DNA of 17,048 nt from DATGFB01 sp032160545 (GTDB lineage Bacteria > Actinomycetota > Actinomycetes > Mycobacteriales > Jatrophihabitantaceae), in NCBI GenBank assembly GCA_032160545.1, contig JAVHVN010000029.1, positions 1 to 17,048 on the forward strand. The letters run 5' to 3'. Position numbers and translations under genes: made by a program. This document shows, piece by piece, positions 10,935-17,048 of the stretch. The notes beneath the pieces are model-generated. The model saw only the letters and a program-made list of their open reading frames with translations, was not told the DNA's origin and searched no databases. Position 1 is the stretch's first letter, and every line of letters begins with the position of its first letter.

Positions 10935-10981
10935 ATAGGGCGGATAGGGCGGGTGGGGCGGGTGGGTGGGTCGGGGACGGG
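10931..10981 (+). other. G-tract cluster with strong G-quadruplex potential
   Basis: Ten runs of three or four G in 51 bases, including GGG-T-GGGG-C-GGG-T-GGG-T-GGG at 10951-10970 with single-base loops, the most stable class of quadruplex pattern. It sits between the large inverted repeat and the stop codon of the leftward 207-aa gene. It has no coding role. Confidence 0.6.
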
Positions 10982-11605
10982 TCAGTCCTCGTACTCGCCC
11001 TGGCGGCGGAAGCGCAGGAAGGCCAGCCCCGCGACGCCGGCGACCGCCATGCCGGCGACGCCGATACCGATGCGCGCGTCATGCGAGATCGGCACCTTCG
11101 TGGCGACCGTGGTCTTCGTGACCGACGCGGTGTTGGTCGCGGTCTCGAACGCGGTCTCGGTGTTCGTGGAGGTGTTGAACACCGTGCCGGTGCGGGTGCG
11201 GCGGTCGGTCGCCGTCACGTTCACGTTGTTGACGTTGGTGGTGACGCTGGTGGCGTAGTACGTGTGGCCGTACACGTCCGTGCGCGTCGCGACGTTGGTT
11301 CGGTTCACCACGTTGGTCTGGTTGGCCGTCCTGTTGACGACGTTCGTAACGTGATCAACGACGGTCTGGGTCGCAGTTGCGACCGTTCCTACGGTCACCG
11401 GGGTCGGCGGCGGTGTCGACGTGACTGTGGTGGTCACTGTCACCGTGTCCGGGCTCGGGGGCGGAGCGGTCACGGTTTCGGTCACAGTGACGTCGGCATG
11501 GGCCGGTGAGCCGAGTGACGACAGGCCGAGGAGTACGGCGAGCAGGGCGCAGGCGGCGAGCAGGACGGCAGTCGGCAGCAGCGCGCTGCGGCGCGAAATG
11601 ATCAT
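10982..11605 (-). CDS. Thr/Val/Asn-rich secreted protein with C-terminal membrane anchor, function unknown
   Basis: A 207-residue protein of no family I recognise. Residues 1-37 are a Sec-type signal peptide: SRR, a long Leu/Ala core, then SPAHA before Asp38. Residues 38-170 alternate Thr and Val (TVTETVT, DTVTVTTTVTSTPPPTPVTV) and then become Asn/Thr-rich, with TNVVNRT repeated at about 87-93 and 97-103, TTNVNNVNVTATD and NTSTNTETAFETATNT. Residues about 178-196 form one membrane helix, followed by the charged tail RFRRQGEYED, so the repeat part should face outward. There is no LPxTG sorting signal. GGGGGG stands about seven bases before the ATG. It diverges from the 811-aa surface-type gene. 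Confidence 0.8.
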   Translation of the reverse strand: MIISRRSALLPTAVLLAACALLAVLLGLSSLGSPAHADVTVTETVTAPPPSPDTVTVTTTVTSTPPPTPVTVGTVATATQTVVDHVTNVVNRTANQTNVVNRTNVATRTDVYGHTYYATSVTTNVNNVNVTATDRRTRTGTVFNTSTNTETAFETATNTASVTKTTVATKVPISHDARIGIGVAGMAVAGVAGLAFLRFRRQGEYED

Positions 11606-11630
11606 GTGGGGCCCCCCGGGTTTCGCGACA

Positions 11631-11660
11631 ACGGTAAACCGTGCGGGGCAAACCGTTCAA
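11631..11660 (-). promoter_or_regulatory. Candidate promoter of the leftward 207-aa gene
   Basis: On the minus strand TTGAAC (11660-11655) and TACCGT (11636-11631) are separated by 18 bases, a good -35/-10 pair. The start would fall near 11624, giving a leader of about 20 bases that contains the G-rich ribosome-binding site. The boxes overlap the AAACCGT repeats, which suggests the promoter is controlled by a bound protein. Confidence 0.4.
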
Positions 11661-11666
11661 ACCGTG
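11631..11666. repeat. Three AAACCGT repeats plus a palindrome over the promoter of the 207-aa gene
   Basis: AAACCGTG at 11636-11643, AAACCGTT at 11650-11657 and AAACCGTG at 11659-11666 are direct repeats. The first is also half of the palindrome ACGGT-AA-ACCGT at 11631-11642. They cover both candidate promoter boxes, as an operator would. Confidence 0.5.
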
Positions 11667-11906
11667 CCGCGATCGTGACCGCTGACATCTCTTGTTGCCG
11701 GTGGGGCTGTAGCGATGGGACTTGCGGGTGAGTAGTACCTGGCTTTACGTTCACTTCGGGGAAGGGCCTTCCCCGGGGGGAGGGATCGGTCGAATCGGAC
11801 AGCGGCCACCAGTGGTGGCTCGCCGAATTTGCGCACAAATGCATCGAACCGATTCCGGACCTGTCCGGATGGTACGTTCTCGTCCGGTGTTAATTTCTTG
11901 TCATAT

Positions 11907-11936
11907 TTGCCTATCCGGCGCCGCTCTGATTAATAG
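11907..11936 (+). promoter_or_regulatory. Possible promoter of the 811-aa gene
   Basis: TTGCCT (11907-11912) and TAATAG (11931-11936) are 18 bases apart within the only AT-rich stretch before the gene, giving a leader of about 45 bases. TTGTCA at 11898 is an alternative -35 but has no matching -10. Low certainty. Confidence 0.25.
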
Positions 11937-11987
11937 ATCAACGGCGAGCCCAATTCGGACGGCAAACTGAACAAATTCAGAAGTGGA

Positions 11988-14423
11988 GTGACCGGATTGC
12001 TCGCGCGAGCCGACGCAGGTGACCACGCCGCCGTCAGGGGTTCCCGCCGGCGGCGGCTGCTGCGGATATCCGCTCTCGCGATGGCGGTCTCGGTCCTGAC
12101 CGGCACCTGCCTGCTCGCTCCGGCGGTCGCGGACGGCTCCACGAGCCCGAGCGACACCGCTACGGCATCGAGCAGCGGCGCGACGGATTCGGCGACGGGT
12201 GGCACGGGATCCGCGGCCGCGTCCGACACCTCCGTCCCGACCGACCCGACCACGACCGGGGCCGCGAGCAGCACCGATTCGGTGCCGACCGATTCGCTGA
12301 CGCCGACCGACGGCTCTGGTTCCAGCACGTCGGCAGGCGCCTCGAGCGCGACGACGTCGGTTGCTCCCGGGACGTCCGGCGCGTCCTCCGTCGCGGGCGG
12401 CGAGCCCGCATCGGTGTCCACGACGGTGCCCACCCAAGCCGTCCTGCCGTCGGCGGAGCTCATGCGCCAGGCGGTCAACGGCTTGGTCCTGCAGGAATTC
12501 GGTCAGGTGCCGAGCAGCGCCGTCGACGGCGCGACCAGGTCGGGCCTGCTGCACGACACGGCGGCCGCCGCGACGGCCAACTGCCACTGCACGATCGCGC
12601 TGTCCGTCGCGTTCAACGGTGACGCCTACGCGCTTGCCCAACCGAACTCGCTGGGGAGCGCGACAGCCGGCGCGGCCACCACGGTCGCCGGTCCACCTGC
12701 CGACGGCGTGCCCGGAGCGACGGGCAATGCGACCTCGGTGACGTTCAACTTCGACGGTCCGGCCTCGGCCAGCGCCGCGTCGGGGACGGTCGGCGGAGAC
12801 GCCGGTTCCGCGAGCACCGCGAGCGCTCCGGGTACGGCGGTGTCGGACTACCAGCAACCCGCGGGCCTTGCCTCGGGCTTCGTGCAAGTCTTCGGCGCGC
12901 GGCTGCTCGCGGCGAACGCGACCGTCGCCACGACCTTGTCGATGGGCACCTGCGGCGCCGCGTGCGTCGGCTACGGCAGCGCATCGGTCGAGATCGCGAC
13001 GCTGCCCAGCTGCCCGGACGGCACCGTCTGCACGTCCGTCACTACGCGTTCGTCCAGTGCGCCGAGTGGTGTGAGTTGCTGGGCGGCGGACCGGTCCACC
13101 CGTACGCCGGGTGGCCCGTGGTGCACGATCGCGATCGCAGTGTCGATGGGTGGGACGGCGCACGCCGGCGTGCTCTCCCCTGTCTCGTCAGCTGTTCCGG
13201 CCGGACCGGCGGCATGCAGTCCCGGACTGGCCGGCGGGTCGGCAGCAGTCGCCATCGCGGCGGGCGGCGACGCCCGCGCACTGTCGCGGATGGGTGCCGT
13301 ACCGGCGTGCACGACGACGCCGGTCATCGGTAGCGGGGCAGGCGCCGCGTTGGCTCCGGCGGCGGTCACCGTCGTCACCTCGACCACTCCCGCTCCGCCC
13401 AGCGCACCGAGCCGCACCGGCTCGACGGGGAACGCACTCGGGTTGGCGCTGTCGGCCCACGGAGCCAGCACGTCGACGACGTGGTCGGGCAACTCCGGCC
13501 GGATCCGTGCCGGCAGCACGGCGGCCGCCGCCGGTGGCAGCACCGCGGGAGCCGACACCGGCTCGACCGGTGACGCGGTCGGCATCGCCATCGCGCGTGA
13601 CGGCAGCTCGACCCTGGTCCACTCGGGCAACTCCGGCGAGGCCGCCGCGGTGTGCACGAACTGCAGCGGTGCGACGACGCCCAACGGCGGCAACGCCATC
13701 GCGGTCTCGTCGTCGGGCGACACCGGCTTGAGCTTCTCGCTCGCGGTGGCCGGCCTCGTCGCCTCGGTGCGGTCGGAGTCAGGCGACAGCGGCAACTCGA
13801 TCGCCGTCGCGATGGACGGCGTCGAGCCCGGCTCGGGGTCGACCGGAAACAGTTCCGACCGCGCGCTCGTCGCGGGACGATCGGGAAAGACCGGGGACAC
13901 CGTCGTCGTCGCCATCGGCCTGACGACCTGGATCGACATGTGGACGTGGACGGGTCGGTCGGGCCCGGTCGTCAGCCTCGCGACGTGGGGCGCGAACGGC
14001 TGCACACTGGTCGTCGCCACGCTGAGCGCGCAGTGCCCGAAGGCTGCGACCGTGCCCCCGAAGTTGCCCGGCACCCCGGCCGATCCGGGCTCGCCGGCGC
14101 TCGTCCCGACCACTGCGACCGGTTCAATTCTGGACCCCCAGGTGGTGGCCGCCGGCCTTTGGCGCAATGCTCCGGTAACGGTTTCTTCGGTTGGCGAGAC
14201 GGAAATGGCCGCAGGGTCTACAGTTCCGGCAACGCAAGATCGGAATGTTGCTGCGGGGGCAGATGTGCAGGCGGTGCCGGTAGCTGTATCAGCAGTTCGG
14301 TCGCCCGCTCCTAAGAGTGAGGGAAATCAGCTCGCAGGTCTTGGCACGGCAATGCTCGTCACCGCCTTGGTCGTCTTGGCGTGGCGTTTCGGGGGGAGGA
14401 ACCAGGGCGTGAACACCAGCTAG
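11988..14423 (+). CDS. Large secreted repeat protein with C-terminal membrane anchor, function unknown
   Basis: An 811-residue protein that I do not recognise. RRRRLLRISALAMAVSVLTG begins a Sec signal peptide ending near PAVA/D (about 48). A Ser/Thr/Ala/Gly linker runs to about 150. A region to about 450 repeats a strand-like motif (CTIALSVAFNGDAYALA, CTIAIAVSMGGTAHAG, AAVAIAAGGDARA) and has a dozen Cys, so disulfides are likely. Residues 477-680 have further repeats: TGSTGNALGLALSAHG then SGNSG, and about 47 residues on TGSTGDAVGIAIARDG then SGNSG. One membrane helix at about 782-799 is followed by WRFGGRNQ, so it is anchored facing out. The start is uncertain: GTG 11988 has poor spacing, while TTG 11997 has GGAG eight bases upstream. 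Codons 14166-14354 differ sharply in third-base use. Confidence 0.8.
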   Translation: MTGLLARADAGDHAAVRGSRRRRLLRISALAMAVSVLTGTCLLAPAVADGSTSPSDTATASSSGATDSATGGTGSAAASDTSVPTDPTTTGAASSTDSVPTDSLTPTDGSGSSTSAGASSATTSVAPGTSGASSVAGGEPASVSTTVPTQAVLPSAELMRQAVNGLVLQEFGQVPSSAVDGATRSGLLHDTAAAATANCHCTIALSVAFNGDAYALAQPNSLGSATAGAATTVAGPPADGVPGATGNATSVTFNFDGPASASAASGTVGGDAGSASTASAPGTAVSDYQQPAGLASGFVQVFGARLLAANATVATTLSMGTCGAACVGYGSASVEIATLPSCPDGTVCTSVTTRSSSAPSGVSCWAADRSTRTPGGPWCTIAIAVSMGGTAHAGVLSPVSSAVPAGPAACSPGLAGGSAAVAIAAGGDARALSRMGAVPACTTTPVIGSGAGAALAPAAVTVVTSTTPAPPSAPSRTGSTGNALGLALSAHGASTSTTWSGNSGRIRAGSTAAAAGGSTAGADTGSTGDAVGIAIARDGSSTLVHSGNSGEAAAVCTNCSGATTPNGGNAIAVSSSGDTGLSFSLAVAGLVASVRSESGDSGNSIAVAMDGVEPGSGSTGNSSDRALVAGRSGKTGDTVVVAIGLTTWIDMWTWTGRSGPVVSLATWGANGCTLVVATLSAQCPKAATVPPKLPGTPADPGSPALVPTTATGSILDPQVVAAGLWRNAPVTVSSVGETEMAAGSTVPATQDRNVAAGADVQAVPVAVSAVRSPAPKSEGNQLAGLGTAMLVTALVVLAWRFGGRNQGVNTS

Positions 14424-14496
14424 CGGGATCCGTTCGTTTCCCCATTTCCCTACCTTCTTTCATCTGCTCAACGCACGAATCGGACGGAGCACGACA

Positions 14497-17048
14497 ATGT
14501 TGATCGAACTCGTTCTGGCTGCACAGCTGCACGCCGCCAACGGCACCAAGGCCGCGACCACGACCGCGACGCACGAGGGTGCGGCCACCCTGACCGGAAC
14601 CACCGGCACAGGGGGCACGTCAGGCAGCGCCAGCTCGGGCAGCGGCTCCGGCGCGACGTCAGGATCCGGGTCATCCACGACGACCACCACGGGATCGTCG
14701 ACGTCCGGCTCCTCGGGCGCGGCCACGGGTGGTGGGTCGTCCAACGCCACCAGCGGCGCCGCCTCGGGCGGCACGACCGGCGGCGGCTCGGGTACCTCGG
14801 GCAACGCATCGGCGGGCACCGGCACGGGCGGTGCCGGGGGCGGAACGGGCGCGGGTTCGGGCGGCATCATCGTCAAGGCCGGCTCGGGCAACTCCGGCGG
14901 CGTGACCGGCTCGGCGGGCGGCGGCACGTCCGGCTCGGCGACCTCGTCGTCGACGGGCAACGCGACCAGCGGCAACACCGGTTCGGCCAGCACCAGCAAC
15001 ACCAGCCACGGCGGCAACACCGGATCGGCGAACGCCTCGTCCAGCGGCTCGTCGGTTGCGACGAGCGGCGCCGGCGGCACGTCGGGTGCCTCGGGCGCCG
15101 ACACCAACACGACCAACAGCACGACCGGTACCAGCGGCAGCGGCGGAGGATCGGGCGCGGCGGGCAGCGCGACCGGCTCCGCGACGTCCGGTGGCACGGG
15201 CACCGGTGGCAACTCGGGCAACGCCAGCTCCCAGGGCAACTCCTCGGCCAACGCGAGCAGCGGCGACTCGAACACCTCGGCCGACGGCACCTCGGTGTCG
15301 GGCAACAGCGGCTCCGCGACGTCGACGCCGACCTCGTCCGCGACCAGTGGTAGCGCCCAGGGCGGCACCGTTTCGGGCGCGTCCGGCTCGACCGGCGACG
15401 TCATCGGCACGACGGGCAACACGGGCGACACGTTCGGCGGCGGAGGGTCCGGCGGCATCGCGGTCGTGCTGATGTCCGGCGCGTCCGGCTCGGTCACGGG
15501 CACGGGCGGCGGCGGCCGCAGCGGCAACGCCAGCTCGACCTCGAACGGCAACGCCGTCTCCGGCGGCACCGGCCCCGCGAACACGACCAACAACGTGACC
15601 GGCGGCAACACCGGCGCGGCCACCGCCTGCTCCTCGGCGACCTCCGGCGCCACCAGTGGGCCCGGCGGCAACTCGGGCGCGTCCGGCGCGGCGACCAACA
15701 CCAGCACGACCGGCTCCGGCGACACGAACGGCACCGGAAGCAGCGGCACCGGCGGCTCGGGCGACGGCGGCACGGCCACCGGGACCGCGGTCTCGGGTAC
15801 CACCGGCGCCGGCGGCGCGTCCGGCGACGCGAGTTCGAGCGCGAACTCGACCGGCACCGCGAACAGCGGTTCGTCCAACACCTCGGCGACGGGCTCGGCT
15901 ACCTCCGGCTCGAGCGGCGACGCGACGTCGGCCCCGGTTTCCTCGGCGACGAGCGGCGACGCGTCGGGCGCGACTGTCATCGGCGTCTCGGGCAACACCG
16001 GCAGCGTCATCGGCTCGACCGGCAGCACCGGCGCGACCACCGGCGGCGGCGGGTCGGGCGGCATCTCGCTCACGCTGACCTCGGGCAACTCCGGCGACGT
16101 GACCGGCACCGGCACCGGCGGGACGACCGGCAACGCGGTCTCGACCGCCACGGGCAACGCGACGACCGGCACCACGGGCGGCGCGAGCAGCAGCAACACC
16201 GTCAAGGGCGGCAACACCGGCGCGACGAACGCCGGCTCGACCACGACCTCGACGGCGAACAGCGGCGCGGGCGGCAACTCCGGCGCCTCCGGCGCGGCGA
16301 CCAACACCTCCACCACCGGCTCGGGTAACACCGGCAGCAGCGGCACCGGTGCCGCCACCGCAACGGGCGGCTCGGGCGCCGGCGGTACCGCCGACGGCAC
16401 CGCGATCTCGGGCGACACGGGCGCCGGCGGCGACTCCGGCTCGGCTAGCGCTCTGGGCACGTCCTCGGCGAGCGCGAACAGCGGCGACTCGAACACCTCG
16501 GCGGACGGCACCGCCACGTCCGGCGGCAGCGGTTCGGCGACGTCCGCCCCGGTCTCCTCGGCGACCAGCGGCGCAGCGTCCGGCGCGACTGTCGTCGGCG
16601 TCTCGGGTAACACCGGCGACGTCGTCGGCAGCACCGGCAACACCGGCGCGACCACCGGCGGCGGCGGGTCGGGCGGCATCTCGGTCACCCTCACGTCGGG
16701 CAACTCCGGCAACGTGACCGGCACCGGCACCGGCGGCACGAGCGGCGACGCCACCTCGACGGCGACCGGCAACGCGACCTCGGGCGGCACGGGCAACGCC
16801 AGCTCGGCCAACAACGTCACGGGCGGCAACACCGGCAGTGCAACCTCCGGCTCCTCCGTCAACTCCACCGCCCACAGCGGCGCGGGCGGCAACTCCGGCG
16901 CCTCGGGTGCCGCCACGAACACCTCCGGCGCGAGCTCGGGCGACACCGGCGCGACCGGCACAGGTGACGCCGGCGGAACCGGCGGCTCGGGCGACGGCGG
17001 CACGGCCACCGGCACGGCGGTCTCGGGCAGCACCGGTGACGGCGGCGA
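14497..17048 (+). CDS. Giant Gly/Ser/Thr/Ala/Asn repeat protein, 3' end outside the window, function unknown
   Basis: Open from ATG 14497 to the window end, at least 850 residues with no stop. GGAG at 14486-14489, seven bases before the ATG, supports the start. The product is almost only Gly, Ser, Thr, Ala, Asn, Asp and Val, with hardly any aromatic or charged residues (a few Lys, one Arg, one Cys). Short motifs such as SGNSG, GGNTG, TGNA and SGDT recur and are ordered into units of about 200 residues, each with GSGGI-x-V-x-L-x-SGxSG-x-VTG. The N-terminus MLIELVLAAQLHAANGTK is hydrophobic but lacks a basic region, so it is not a typical signal peptide. It starts 73 bases after the 811-aa gene, with no terminator between, and shares motifs with it. 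A fibre, surface layer or matrix role is inference. Confidence 0.8.
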   Translation, partial: MLIELVLAAQLHAANGTKAATTTATHEGAATLTGTTGTGGTSGSASSGSGSGATSGSGSSTTTTTGSSTSGSSGAATGGGSSNATSGAASGGTTGGGSGTSGNASAGTGTGGAGGGTGAGSGGIIVKAGSGNSGGVTGSAGGGTSGSATSSSTGNATSGNTGSASTSNTSHGGNTGSANASSSGSSVATSGAGGTSGASGADTNTTNSTTGTSGSGGGSGAAGSATGSATSGGTGTGGNSGNASSQGNSSANASSGDSNTSADGTSVSGNSGSATSTPTSSATSGSAQGGTVSGASGSTGDVIGTTGNTGDTFGGGGSGGIAVVLMSGASGSVTGTGGGGRSGNASSTSNGNAVSGGTGPANTTNNVTGGNTGAATACSSATSGATSGPGGNSGASGAATNTSTTGSGDTNGTGSSGTGGSGDGGTATGTAVSGTTGAGGASGDASSSANSTGTANSGSSNTSATGSATSGSSGDATSAPVSSATSGDASGATVIGVSGNTGSVIGSTGSTGATTGGGGSGGISLTLTSGNSGDVTGTGTGGTTGNAVSTATGNATTGTTGGASSSNTVKGGNTGATNAGSTTTSTANSGAGGNSGASGAATNTSTTGSGNTGSSGTGAATATGGSGAGGTADGTAISGDTGAGGDSGSASALGTSSASANSGDSNTSADGTATSGGSGSATSAPVSSATSGAASGATVVGVSGNTGDVVGSTGNTGATTGGGGSGGISVTLTSGNSGNVTGTGTGGTSGDATSTATGNATSGGTGNASSANNVTGGNTGSATSGSSVNSTAHSGAGGNSGASGAATNTSGASSGDTGATGTGDAGGTGGSGDGGTATGTAVSGSTGDGG
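14857..17048 (+). repeat. Tandem array of about 600-bp coding repeats (four copies seen, last one cut)
   Basis: Using the SGGI codons as anchor, copies begin at 14857, 15448, 16054 and 16669, giving periods of 591, 606 and 615 bases (197, 202 and 205 codons). Block order is kept in each copy: GSGGI/SGNSG, TGNATSG, NVTGGNTG, SGAGGNSGASGAATNT, GDGGTATGTAVSG, SGDSNTSADGT, SAPVSSATSG, SGNTGDVVGSTGNTG. Copies 3 and 4 are closest; their anchors sit in an identical run of about 43 bases. Periods are multiples of three and differences are mostly substitutions, so the array is kept as protein. Confidence 0.85.

Larger units (their letters stand above)
11606..11987. other. Divergent intergenic region between two surface-protein genes
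   Basis: 382 bases without a credible gene. The left part holds the AAACCGT repeats. The middle holds two palindromes: GGGGAAGG-G-CCTTCCCC at 11758-11774 and GCCACCA-G-TGGTGGC at 11805-11819. The right part is AT-rich and contains four TCCGG copies (11854, 11864, 11883, 11914), the first two arranged as TCCGGA-CCTG-TCCGGA. I could not match a known riboswitch. An open frame on the minus strand (11602-11844) lacks a ribosome-binding site and reads like noise. Confidence 0.55.

Noticed and set aside
11670..11830. Riboswitch (cobalamin or c-di-AMP type) before the surface genes
   Set aside because: Some hairpins are present, but I could not place the conserved core elements of either class, and the downstream genes are not typical targets I can recognise.
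11602..11844. Small minus-strand open frame of 80 codons upstream of the 207-aa gene
   Set aside because: No ribosome-binding site, composition unlike a gene, and it overlaps the promoter repeats.
12684..14096. LPGTP near residue 693 of the 811-aa protein as a sortase signal
   Set aside because: The motif is not followed closely by a hydrophobic segment and a basic tail, and it ends in Pro instead of Gly. The membrane helix is about 85 residues later.
14460..17033. Minus-strand open frame of about 857 codons with Pro/Val/Glu/Ala repeats opposite the giant repeat gene
   Set aside because: It is the mirror of the GGC/ACC/TCG-rich plus-strand repeats. Both frames share wobble positions, so openness is expected. 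The plus frame has a proper ribosome-binding site, follows a related gene and shares motifs with it. The minus frame has none of these.
14857..17048. CRISPR array or mobile-element repeats
   Set aside because: The period is about 600 bases, always a multiple of three, and continuous in one reading frame. There are no identical short repeats with unique spacers, no cas genes and no transposase anywhere in the window.
14497..17048. Collagen-like or PE_PGRS-type protein
   Set aside because: There is no G-x-y series with Pro and no PE/PPE head. Gly is frequent but arranged around SGNSG/GNTG steps.

Overview
The window comes from a high-GC actinobacterium. The evidence is the purC-purS-purQ-purL gene order, with purS separate and a short-form purL. 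A mycothiol-type maleylpyruvate isomerase fold gene sits between purL and purF, a DUF3073 gene lies next to purM, and there is a BldC-type small regulator. GC at third codon positions is very high and GTG starts are frequent. Genus cannot be fixed from the sequence alone.

Bases 1-7539 are one rightward block for de novo purine synthesis: purC (5' end outside the window), purS, purQ, purL, a DinB/MDMPI plus sterol-carrier-like gene, purF and purM. PurF makes phosphoribosylamine. PurL, PurQ and PurS together form FGAM synthase, PurM makes AIR, and PurC acts later to make SAICAR. All six genes whose starts are visible (purS, purQ, purL, the MDMPI/SCP gene, purF, purM) appear to begin with GTG. 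purQ and purF each have a TANNNT box exactly six bases before the GTG, the layout of leaderless promoters.

Bases 7540-8650 hold regulatory genes and signals: a convergent DUF3073 gene, a divergent intergenic region rich in hairpins, bldC, a strong hairpin after bldC, and an AT-rich promoter/operator in front of a marR gene. Bases 8651-10860 are a marR plus 14-TM DHA2-type efflux transporter pair that overlap by one base, probably self-regulated. A 15-bp perfect inverted repeat and a dense G-tract stretch close that unit.

Bases 10982-17048 are an accessory region coding for three unusual low-complexity proteins. The first is a leftward 207-aa Thr/Val/Asn-rich protein with a signal peptide and a C-terminal membrane anchor. 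The second is a divergent 811-aa protein with a signal peptide, Cys-bearing beta-type repeats, GSTG/SGNSG repeats and a C-terminal membrane anchor. The third follows 73 bases later: a giant Gly/Ser/Thr/Ala/Asn protein of at least 850 residues, still open at the window end, built from about 200-residue tandem units. The last two share repeat motifs. The region looks like a locus for a surface layer, fibre or spore/hypha coat, which is the most novel part of the window. That function is inference only.
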